Source: Siphonodentalium dalli
Lineage: Eukaryota; Mollusca; Scaphopoda; Gadilida; Siphonodentaliidae
Length of the DNA: 64,000 bases
Direction: 5' to 3'
Assembly (NCBI GenBank): GCA_032622095.1
Contig: CP136069.1
Location: forward strand, 63,844,819-63,908,818
A program made the translations under genes and the position numbers. A model generated the notes under the pieces. It saw only the letters and a program-made list of their open reading frames with translations. It did not search any database and was not told where the DNA came from. Of this stretch, positions 1 to 11,300 are shown piece after piece. Within the stretch, counting starts at the first letter, position 1. Each line of letters begins with the position of its first letter.

Positions 1-106
1 TGCAATTGATTAAAATGTTAATTATAAACAATTAATATAGGAGGAGAGTGGAGACTTAACCCCATGGAACGTGTAAGTGAGAGTATATGGGGTTGAAACT
101 TAACTA

Positions 107-570
107 CAGTAATGCCCTAAATAATCAACTCCTTAAACACACCTGAATTATTGGTAACTTTTCAGGATTTAGTTGGAAATATGGCTTGTTGCCATTCATC
201 GGAAAGCTCTCGGTAACTTTTCAGGATTTAGTCGGAAATATGGCTTGTTGCCATTCATCGGAAAGCTCTCAGTGAGAGCTTTCCGATGAATGGCAACAAG
301 CCATATTTCCGACTAAATCCTGAAAAGTTATCTTGCATGTACATTGATAGATATATATATGCGCACTATCCTAGAACGAATCCAGTGACTCGTTAAAAGT
401 TCATACACTTATATAATATATAAATATAAATATGGCTTGTTGCCATTCATCGGAAAGCTCTCACTGAGAGCTTTCCAATGAATGGCAACAAGCCATATTT
501 CCGACTAAATCCTGAAAAGTTACCCATAATTCTGCTGTAGTTAAGGAGTTGATTATATAGGGCATTACTG
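107..570. mobile_element. Family A foldback, multi-arm copy
   Basis: TA-flanked ends CAGTAATGCCCTAAATAATC. The arm 'ggaaatatggcttgttgcca' is present three times in one direction and twice in the other, so the simple hairpin has been duplicated inside. Confidence 0.85.
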
Positions 571-572
571 TA

Positions 573-1479
573 TCTTTAGACACAACAACATGCTTATAAC
601 CATGTCACTCCTGAATGGATTATCTCATTCAATTCAAAAAGTATCCAGCACAGCAAGGGGTACAGTTTGAACTCAAATAAAGCTTACAATTTGAAGGCAT
701 GATTCCTGACTGCACTTATGACCTATACTGTCCAAACAAAAAAGGGATTATCCTGGGTACTTTAAGCAATTGGGAAAAAATTATACAGTAGCGGGGTAAA
801 TTGGGAAATTTTCAAATAGAAATAATTTGTAAAGGCTTTGTACCGACTGCCCAATGATCTAATCGGTTTAAGTTTGCCACATTCTAGTGTGGCAGGTACT
901 GGGGTCTGTGTATCATTTCTGTTCGACTACTAGCAAGCTACTCATTATCATTAATGGCTAAGCCATTGATAAACATATAAACAAATAATGTGTTTTCGTA
1001 TACACAAAATTAACACATGTCTTATTGACTTTGAGCATATAGAGTTATCCTTCTTCCATAGCGATTTTCAAATACACTGTCCGTGATTCAACTGATGATT
1101 GACATAAAGTCAAGTTGGGAGAATGAGATTGGGAATTTTCAGACTGTAAATTGGGAAAAATAAATTCTATTTTGCATTGGAATGGGCCGAATATCGGCAC
1201 CTCGTGCTACCCAGGGTTATACAGGGTTATCCCTGAAAAAGGACATTAATTTTCAACATTTGAAGCAGATGAGGTAATTAACAATATTTCCGTCTTCACA
1301 AGAATGTCAATTTCTAACAGCTCGACATTTTAAACATTTGATACCACTGATTAGCTTATATAGTAAACTCGACATCTTCGTTGAACTATATCAGTGCTGT
1401 CAGATTTCAAAGGAAGACAATTCATGAGTCAAAATTAGGCGACATATTTCTGAGTTGAAAAATATTTTTGAAACCTAAA
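573..1479. other. Intergenic or 3' flank, no gene seen
   Basis: AT-rich, with several 'aaattggga' words (765-870, 1120-1180, 1230) also found near 15090-15150. Probably a decayed repeat of the type inserted at 14481. No ORF or RNA gene. Confidence 0.4.
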
Positions 1480-1687
1480 TTAACCATTTCATGATGTCAG
1501 CTGTACTGGAGCAGCATTGAGATCCTGTGCCAGTGCATTCTCTTATATATGCGTGTCTTCAATAGGGAGCCTCGCATATATAAGAGAATGCACTGGCTTA
1601 CAAGACTCATATATATACATATATATATATAAGAGAATGCATTGGCACAGGATTTTCGCAAAGAAGCTCCCATCATGGAAGGGTTAA
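1480..1687. mobile_element. Family B copy 1, shortened
   Basis: TTAA-flanked; 'ccagtgcattctcttatata' arms and 'tcatggaagggttaa' end. The middle is partly deleted. Confidence 0.75.
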
Positions 1688-1776
1688 ATAGACAGTTAGA
1701 TGAATCTCGATGAGTTAGTTATTGAAACTGTTGCTAAGACCATTATTGTTGATACATGTATATGGCATCTCAAAAC

Positions 1777-1872
1777 CAGGGACCAGCCTAGGGGGCGACG
1801 TGGGCGAAATAGTCGCCCTGTGTGGCCGCAAGTCGCCTTGAAATTACGTCAGGGAGAAGTGGATGTCTCCCT

Positions 1873-1904
<32 letters not shown>

Positions 1905-2177
1905 TATATTTTTTAGTTAAATTTTTAATCTCCCTGAAGAATTGGTGACTGGATGATCTACTGCTCAGCTTAACACTTCCAGTTTATCCTCACCCATGTA
2001 GAAAATCTATTGTGGACAATAATAACAGCTAAAACAATCAGTTCTAATGAATAGTTACTAGCGACAAATAGTCAAACTAACGCTCCACTTCTCCCTGGTA
2101 AGCCCCCACTTCTCCTTATTTTTCCCAAGAGGGGAGAAGTCACTTCTCCCTATATTTTGACCCTAGGCTGGTCCCTG
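1777..2177. mobile_element. hAT-like MITE, 401 bp
   Basis: The ends are CAGGGACCAGCCTAGGG and its exact reverse complement. They are flanked by an identical 8-bp duplication, CTCAAAAC (1769-1776 and 2178-2185). An 8-bp duplication and a CAGGG-type end are hAT hallmarks. The interior has a poly-A run (1873-1899) and repeats of cttctccct. It lies just downstream of the last exon. Confidence 0.82.
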
Positions 2178-2220
2178 CTCAAAACCACCTTGATAAAAAA
2201 TAAAAATAAAATGACATTTT

Positions 2221-2379
2221 CTACCCCGTGCTGTACTGCGTCGCTGTTAAGAGTTTGTTAGTTACCTGGAAGCTACATGTAGTAGATATAGAGCTGTTAT
2301 TTAAAGACAATTCAGGCAGATCATCTAGTGGGCGTGATGAAATGGATTGTCGTGGATGAGGATGGAACGTTATGAAATC
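2221..2379 (-). CDS. Exon 20: cytoplasmic tail, possibly the last exon
   Basis: A branch point-like TGCTAAC and acceptor ATAG precede [20 protein letters not shown], in phase with exon 19. It continues [13 protein letters not shown]. Either a donor CAG/GTAACT ends it at 2266, or it reads on to a TAG at 2221-2223 ([15 protein letters not shown]). The open end does not resemble the EYYV/EYFI PDZ ligands of neurexins and Caspr, so more exons below 1 may exist. I found no clear polyadenylation signal. Confidence 0.6.
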   Translation of the reverse strand, partial: DFITFHPHPRQSISSRPLDDLPELSLNNSSISTTCSFQVTNKLLTATQYSTG

Positions 2380-5300
2380 CTATGTTAGCATGCGGAAGAG
2401 AACAAAAAGCAATGCATTAATATTAGTAAAACATCAAAATGCATTTATATTAGTAAAACTAAACACAAAAAATTCATAAATATTAGTGAAAACATCAATA
2501 TCAATTTGAAGTAGCAAAAACATGAATGAGAGAATGAACAATAATTTCTTAAAGATAAAATAATATCAATATCAAATTAACCCTTCCATGACTGGAGCTT
2601 CCTGAATTTTTGGGCGAAAACCCTGTGCCAATGAATTCTCTTATATACGCAAGTCTCTCATAGCGAGCCTCAAATGGGAGACTCACATATATAAGAGATT
2701 TCACTGGCACAGGGTCTTTAATGCTGCATCAGCGCAGCTCCCACCTCATGAAAAGGTTAACACATTCATAATTTTCAAGCTTGAAATTAAACCTAGTAAG
2801 GCAAAGCGAAGTAAATTTCCCGTTTCTCAGTCCTGAGTGCATGGTCCAGAAACTACATGCGTGTGGTCCCGATCAATATATCAACTAACTTTTTACGAAC
2901 ATCTGGTGGTGAAATAATTGTGACGGGCAACTGATATTAGGTCCGGAGCTAGCCGATGTGGAGGTTGAATGCTTCATTGACATGTGCCACAGAAAGAAAC
3001 AAGAAAATGTAAATACGCTCAAACGGGAAACTGACTTTGCCAGGCCTAATTTTGCATTTATTTCTTAACCTTTTCATGACTGGAGCTTCCTGAAATTTTG
3101 CGAACCCCCTGTGCCAATGCATTCTCTTATATATGTCAGTCTCCCATAGGGAGCCTCGAATATATAAGAGAATACATTGGCCTAACAATATTTACCTTGA
3201 TCTTGTAAGCCAGTGCATTCTCTTATATATGGGAGACTCACATAATTAAGAGAATGCACTGGCACAGGATCTTTGATGCTGCACCAGCGCATAACTCCTG
3301 TCATGAAAAGGTTAAATCTGCTAACAATGAGTAGTCCAAAAAGAAACTCAAATATAATAAATATCAAATTTTTTCAAGATCTGAGTTGAGCTACTGCTTC
3401 TGTGCACCACTGCTTAAGACTGAGAATATGGTGCCAGACATTTCCAGAATGAGGTCCCCAAAGGGTGAATTTAGTGACACTACCCCGCATAGTAGGCTAG
3501 CATCACCAAATTCATCCTCTGGGAACCTCATTCTGCATAGCCTCATCTGCTATGGGAGACCTCAACTCATATAAGTTCCCAGATGGTGATCTGCACCAAT
3601 TGAGCACCTACATTAATGCATTGTGTCCTCTACAAATTTTGGGATACAGAGGAACTAAACTAAAAAGAAAAAGATACTTTCTAAAGAAGTTTCTAAGAAA
3701 CTAAAAAAAACTTGTTAATTTGATAATACAGATACTTTACAGAGAAGATGAGGCCTTAAAGTAGAATGAAGTTGCCAGATAGTAAATTTAGTGATGGTAG
3801 CCCGCACAGCAGGCTAGCATCACTAAATTCACCCTCTGGTGACCTCATTCTGCAAATGTCCAGCACCATAATTTCAGGCCTGACCACTGCTTATGACTGA
3901 GATTTGTTATCTTTATAAAGTAATGCCCGAAGTATATGTCCCTTTAACAACAGCATAATTATGGGAAATTTTTGAGGATTTAGTCGGATATATGGCTTGC
4001 TCTCATTCATCGGAAAGGCATATTTCCAACTAAATCCTGAAAAATTTCCCATAATTATGCTGTGGTTTAGGGGTCAGTTAATTGGGACATTACTGTATAA
4101 CTACAACATGTCTCGGTTCTACCCAACATGCAAAGAAACATTCACTACGGTATATACAAACAGTTAAATGTCATTATGATGCAATATGTTTCAAAAGTCT
4201 TCCAGCATAGATTTGCTTAGAAAAATACTCAGGCATATCACAAAACATAACCCAGTTGTTTTCAACCTTTCATGACTTGAGAAATTTAGCGAAAACCCTT
4301 TGCCAATGCCTTCTCTTATATATATGTGATTCTCCCATAGGGAGCCTAGAATATATAAGAGAATTCATTGACTGAATATTATTTACATTGACCTTGTTAG
4401 CCAGTGCATTCTCTTATATATACGAGGCTCTCCATGGGAGATTCACATATATAAAAGAATGTACTGGCACATGATCTTTAATGCTGCACCAGAGCAGCTC
4501 CCATCATGAAAGGGTTAAACAAGAGATGGACTTCGTCCAGTGCATATATACCCCTCATGTGGTATACCACCTAGTGTGGGCATACCTATAACCCAAGACT
4601 GGGATACTCAGGCAGACTAACCAAAAAAACTACATTTTCAGATAAACAAATATGAATAACTCTAGAACGAAAAAACCTGAACAAAAACAAATGAACATTC
4701 TGTTGAATGTCCTCATAGTACTGAACATCCATAATAAATTTCATTGAGATCCGAACACTACTGTTCAAAATATTTCCTGAACAGACATCGGACGGACAGA
4801 TGCACAACAGTATAGCCCCCTTTTTTTTTTTTCAAAAATGGGGTATAATTAAATATCTATAGACTATAAGAAAAATATACATTAAAACAGGAAAAAACAA
4901 TTGAACAATTACTACTGTTAATTTGAGAGAGAAAACATCGTAGTCACTAAGCATAATACATTTCAAAATAATCACATCTATTCGACCATATACTATGAGA
5001 AAAGTTGTAAATTATAAACCATGAAGTGTTCGATTTTCAGAAAATGATGCATATGATTTACATCACTGAATACATAATTCCCTTGCGATATAATGTTCAT
5101 CTGTTATAACGATAAAGATAAAAGTTATGTGAATGACACTGATACCAGTAATACCAGTAACCTAGCCTTTAACACACAAACTCTGAAATGGACGATACGA
5201 TTCAGTTCTAAAAGTATATGTTGGAATCAAGCCTTGAAATATGAGTAGGAAATGTTCAGATAGTAAGTTCAAGCCGTTTGTTGAACTTTTTATCTGAACA

Positions 5301-8300
5301 TTTCCCCACCACAAAATATAAATCCATCAAAACTTGTATTATCTTTTCATCTGTCTGTTGTCTGCTCAATTTTCCTCAACACTGCCCCCAAATGAATAAT
5401 AGACCATTCCATTTTATACTTTTATAATGAATGAATGGGTTAATCATAATCAGGATCAAGTCTGAGTTCAGTGTGCCTGTTATTTGCAGAATGAGGTCCC
5501 CAGAGGGTGAATTTAGTGACGCTATCCTGCAAAGAGAGCTAGCATCACCAAATTCACCCTCTTGGGACCTCATTCTGCATGGCCTCATCTGCTATGGGAG
5601 ACAAACTCAAATTGAAATTCCCAAATGGTGAATATTGTGATGTACATCCATTGGGAACCTTGATTATGCAATGTCGTCTACCAATTTGGGGATATAGAGA
5701 ATGTAAACTAAAAAAAAAATAGAATATATGTTTCTAAAGAAATTTTATAATAGAGAAACTTTCCAGAGAAAATAAGGCCTTAGCAGAATGAGGTCCCCAG
5801 AGTGTGAAATTAGTGATGCTAGCCCACTAAGCGGGATAGCATCACTAAATTCACCCTCTGTTTGCAAATGACAGACATGCTGTAATCAGGCTTGATCAGG
5901 ATGGGTACTTCTACTGCGGATAAAGCAACTATCAATGCTGAGGCAGAGTCTGAGGTGGAGCATGTTACATGCATTCTGCTTACTATTTCTGCTGTGATAT
6001 TTCGGGAAATGCATGTTATACAAATGATTCTTAAACCTTTCATGACGGGAGTTGTGCTGGTGCAGCATTAAATATCCTATGCCAGTGCATTCTCTTATAT
6101 ATGCCAGTCTCCCATAAGAAAATGCCCTGGTTTACAAGGTCAAGGTAAATATTGTCAGGCCAATGCATTCTCTCATATATGAGAGGCTCCCTATGGGAGA
6201 CTCACATATATAAGTGAATGCATTGGCACAGGGTTTTCGCAAAATTTCAGGAAGCTCCAGTCATGGAAGGGTTAAAGCAGGTATTTTTCTCTTTTTTTTT
6301 AAAGCCAGATAAACAAAATAGTTTGTCATATTAACAGGGTCCGTCCTGGCCGAAATTAACTTTTCCCCATGTTTTGGCAAATGAAAATATTTTTGCCATA
6401 TGCGGCTAGAAGTTGCCAAATTCTATCAGTTTCTGCAACACTGAGTCTTCTATTTCAACTATATCTATTTGAATGACATTTGATCTAAAATCAGTTAATT
6501 ATTAATAATTCTCGCCTCACAAGTGTGGTTATTCAATAAAACAACAAACCGAGTATCGAACAATAAACTTTTATAAGGGTTGGTTCATCAAGGAGGATTA
6601 GCTACGTAAATTCCACCACCATACATACTAGTAATCCCTCCCCCATCGATATTAACCCTTTACCCAACAGAACGGCCCTGTGCCAATGCATTCTCTTATA
6701 TATGCGAGTCGACCATAGGTCGCCTCGCATATATAAGAGAATGCATTGGCTTAACACATTAAAAATTATAAAATTGTTAAAGAATGTAAGAAAAAATGGT
6801 AAAAAGTGTTAAAAAAATATTTTTTTTAGGCCAATGCATTCTCTTATATATGCGAGGCGACCTATGGTCGACTCGCATATATAAGAGAATGCATTGGCAC
6901 AGGGCATAGCTGTAACCATCACAATGTGGTCAATGAGCCGGTTCCAATGATATCCATATTTGTATGGTTTTATTGAGACAGACCCAAGATAATTTAGGCT
7001 GTTGCAGCTTTATTTGGCCGTTTTTGGCCGGTTTGTTGGGTAAAGGGTTAAGGCTATCAGACAAACAGCATCTTTCGAGAGATGTTCATTTTTCCTATCC
7101 TTATTATACAGGGGTCGTTTTAATTTATAAAATTTGTATAGCATTTTGCAGCACTGAGTAGATTTTGTATAGCATTCCCTAAGAGGTGCAAATATTTTGG
7201 GGATGAGGCATTATTCCATGAGAAACGATCTATTCTGTTTATCTGACTTTAAATTCTAGCACTATTGAGCGATATTCACTGGATTGTATTTTGATTTATT
7301 GATGACACTTGGAATGATTACTTACATATGAAAGTTTCTCTCTGTCGCTCATGTTGTTCCAAATATGGTCTCCGCCCCCGGGATCGGGTATACCGAGTCC
7401 CGATAGCGAACTTTTCGGAGATTTATCAGGCACTTCTTCAGGACTATCCTCTACAGGCTCTGTAAGGCCCAAGATTGAAAGAAAAGAATGTGGTTAGGGT
7501 TACATGTTGAAACAAAAGCATCGCTAGGGCGTGGCAAAATAAGCACTTTAGCCATTTCTAATTGTACTACCGCAAAAATACAATAACAATTTGAGCTCAC
7601 AAAAAATATCTAATATACCCCTAATTTCAATGCCAAAATGCAATCAAATTCTAAGTCAAAAAAGGGCCGTAACTCATGTGAAAATAATTGGACAGAACCC
7701 ATATTCGACTTGACCTGTAACTTTAGCTGGGAAACTCACATGCCAGCTTTGGTTCAGATGAAATAAACCAAAAAGGAGTTATCGATCGGAAACCGAAATG
7801 TTATGAAATCAATCAAATTCTGAGTTGAAAAAGGACCGTAACTCATGTAAAACTTATTGTACAGAACTCATATTCGAACTTGGCCTGAATCTTTAGCTGG
7901 AAAATACACATTTAGTTCAGATCAAATAATCCCAACTGGAGTTATCAGTCGGAAACCAAAAATGTTAATGGACAGATTCCCTGACGGAAGATCGATTACA
8001 TAATACAACCTTTTTTTTAAAAGGGAAAATAAAACATGAGGGTCGTTAGATTGGGTTTAATCAGCCATGTATTTATGTATTTAATACTTTTATTGGCCCG
8101 TCTATAATTCTCTACAATAAACACATATAATAAATAGGATTATAATTTAGCAACGGAAGCCTAACTGTCCTAGTAAAGTGTAGGTCGGTAAAAATTGTCG
8201 TAAGTTGCTTGTTAAGAATGAGGTATTTGGTGAACCAATAATTTTTGTATTGAAATATTGTGCAACTGATTTTACTTGTGTTAAGCTCTTCAGGTGAATT

Positions 8301-11300
8301 TTCATATATATTAAATACTCAAAATGCATCTTGAAATCTCACCTAATGTCGATAGCTGAGCTACTATTATCTTTGAAATAGTTTTTACATTCGGGTGGAA
8401 TTTCTAACTCCTTGCCAGACGTAAATTATTGGCAAGCAGCAGCGCGATCGCATCCTAGTAAGCACTCACCTCTGTTGGCCTTCTGTCTACGTTCCAGCTC
8501 CTCGATCACTTCGGAAATCGATGAAGCAGGTCGCTGTTTTTTTCTGTTATAAATAACAGGACCATTATAATTCTGTTCATCATCTATCAGAGGCTGTAAA
8601 TAAACATGGATTTTTGTTGGAATATGGTTGTATTATCAGGGCAGGAAACAGGTTTGAGAATATCGTCATGTGAGAACCAGAATGTCCCAGCTCCACTGCA
8701 GTCGAGAATATGGTACTGGACATTTGCAGAATGAGGTTCGCAGAGGGTGAAATTAGTGACACTACCCTACATAGTGGGCTAGTGTCACCTAATTCATCCT
8801 CTGGGGACCTTATTCTGCATGGCCTCATCTATTATGGGAGACATAGACTCAGATTTAACCTTTTCATGACTAGAAAGCATTGGAACAAGGTTTTCGCAAA
8901 ATTTCAGGAAGCTCCAGTCATGAAAGGGTTCAGTTCCAAGATGGCAGATATGCAATGTGTCATTTGCCAATTTGGGGAGAAAGAGAAACTAACTAAAAAA
9001 GAAGTTTCTCAAAAAACTTTTTAATTTGACAATAAAGATACTTTTCAAAGAAGATGAGGCCTAAGCAGAATGAGGTCCCCAGAGGGTGAATATTGTGACG
9101 CTAGCCAGCTGTGCTTGATAAAATATTTGTGTATATGTGATCATGATTTTTTTTTATGTTGAAGATTTAATAAATTGAAAAATTGTTATAAAATGATTTC
9201 ATTACCAAAATAATAGTGGCACTGATTTATTTTGGAACCCTATTTTTCAATCATGTCCACAATATCTGATTGTGAGTCCATTGAACAGAGATATCAACAT
9301 TTATCTATAAAAGGTAAATTCAGGATGTGTCAGAGCGGTTCATGAGGGTCCATGTTATAAACACCAGGAGGTATATGAGCCAATTTTACTGTTACGAGGG
9401 TCCATGTTATATAAACACTGAAAAGTATGAGCCAATTTTACTGTTACGAGAGCCCATGTTATAAACAACCTAAAGTATATGAGCCAATTTCACTGTTACG
9501 AGGGTCCATGTTATAAACACCTAAAAGTATGAGCCAAATTTACTGTTACGAGGATCCATGTTATAAAAAACCTAATGTATATGAGCCAATTTTACTGTTA
9601 CGAGGGTCCATGTTATAAACACCTAAAAGTATGAGCCAAATTTACTGTTACGAGGATCCATGTTATAAACACCCTAAAGTATGAGCCAATCTTACTTTTC
9701 AATATTTCCTGTAAGTGTCATATATTGATATCAAGGGTTTTACATAACAAAACCTACCTTATATAATGATGTGTGGTTAGTTCCCACAAATAAGGTCTGG
9801 TATGTATGACAAAATATTCAATTGACGCTGATATATCAAATTTAACCACTAATGCATACGAGTATGTAGAATGAAGTGAGAAATTGTTGCCAGAGGGAAT
9901 GAAAATTGAAGCCAAAACCACAACAGCGTAGTAAATTATACCCTGCATTTTGTAATAAATTACAACTTTTTTACACATAAAATTTCCAATATGCAATTTA
10001 GGCCATAAGCCAATAAACATGTCAGATTTTAAGATGAATTAACATATATTTTGGTGAGTGATCATTACCTATCAAATAAAACAGATCAGTGCACATGTGG
10101 GCTGAGAGTGTGGATTATGATGTCGTAAAATTTCAAATGATCTGTCATATTGGCAAATGACATATACTGATAGCATGTTACTATGTCACTAGTACCTCAG
10201 TTAACCCTTTCTAATCTAAATACAGTAATGCTCTAAATAATCGACTCCTTAACAATAGCAGAATTATGGGTAACTTTTCAGGATTTAGTCGGAAATATGG
10301 CTTGTTGCCATTCATCGGAAAGCTCTCACAAGCCGACTAAATCCTGAAAAGTTACCCATAATTCTCAGTGAAAGCTTTCCGATGAATGGCAACAAGCCAT
10401 ATTTCCGACTAAATCCTGAAAAGTTACCCATAATTCTCAGTGAGAGCTTTCCGATGAATGGCAACAAGCCATATTTCCGACAAAATTTTGAAAAGTTACC
10501 CATAATTCTGCTGTGGTTAAGGAGTCGATTATTTAGAGCACTACTGTATTATATGACGAGTAGTTATCCCATAGGAACATTTCCCACCAAAGAATATGTA
10601 TACTTCTGTAGTTGTATTATATGTTTTTCTGTCTTTTGTCTGGTTTTGCATCCTGAACACCCCTTCAAATTAATAATAGACAATTCCAATATGTAATTTT
10701 ATAACTGGTTGGGAGAGTCCATTTAGTAAAGAAAGGATTATTGATAATGAAAGTAAGAATAAATTTGTTTCAAATTGTTTCATGTTCTTTTTGGTAATAA
10801 TGGTTAAAGATGCATAATCTGAATTAACGCTTCCAAATTACTATTTCTTTGACTTGGGGGGTAAAAAATATTTTATTCGAGTCGAGGAACCCACCCATCG
10901 AAGCACAGTGATCAGATATCAATTTTTGAATTTTTTTTTTATTACAGTGAAAACTGCAATTTACGACCACTGCCGTGACCGACCAACTGTCTTTTCCGAC
11001 CAAATTCCTTTTGTACGGACACTTTTCGCTATATAAACGACCTGCCGTGAGCGACCTCCTGTCTTACGCGACCACCGGTCGGTATATCGCGGCAAAAACA
11101 TAAATATTTACTTGTTATGAACGACCAATTCCATCGAAAAAATATATAATTTGTGCACGAAAAAGTGAAACTTTAAATGCACAAACTTATGTACTTTTAT
11201 TCCCCGTTCTGAACCCCCGAGTCTGTCAGTGTTTGATGCGCGTGAGGGTATTAGTTTCACATGTCAATTAAGGTTACCGGATATTTAAAGAGGTGAGAAT

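Noticed and set aside
1700-1948. Plus-strand small ORF with a poly-lysine run
   Set aside because: The run is a poly-A tract within the hAT-like MITE; the frame crosses the element border.
2949-3367. Repeated open frames with [19 protein letters not shown]
   Set aside because: They are translations of the hairpin cassette in families B, C and D, not a protein family.
6652-7051. CRISPR-like regular palindromes
   Set aside because: There are no spacers of regular length and the sequence is eukaryotic; these are paired hairpins of TTAA elements.
9754-10020. 88-codon open frame on the minus strand between tail exons
   Set aside because: Exons 17 and 18 already join in phase 0, and this frame has no matching acceptor and donor and no recognisable domain.
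10312-10696. Repeated open frames with [16 protein letters not shown]
   Set aside because: They are translations of the family A foldback arms and recur wherever a copy lies.
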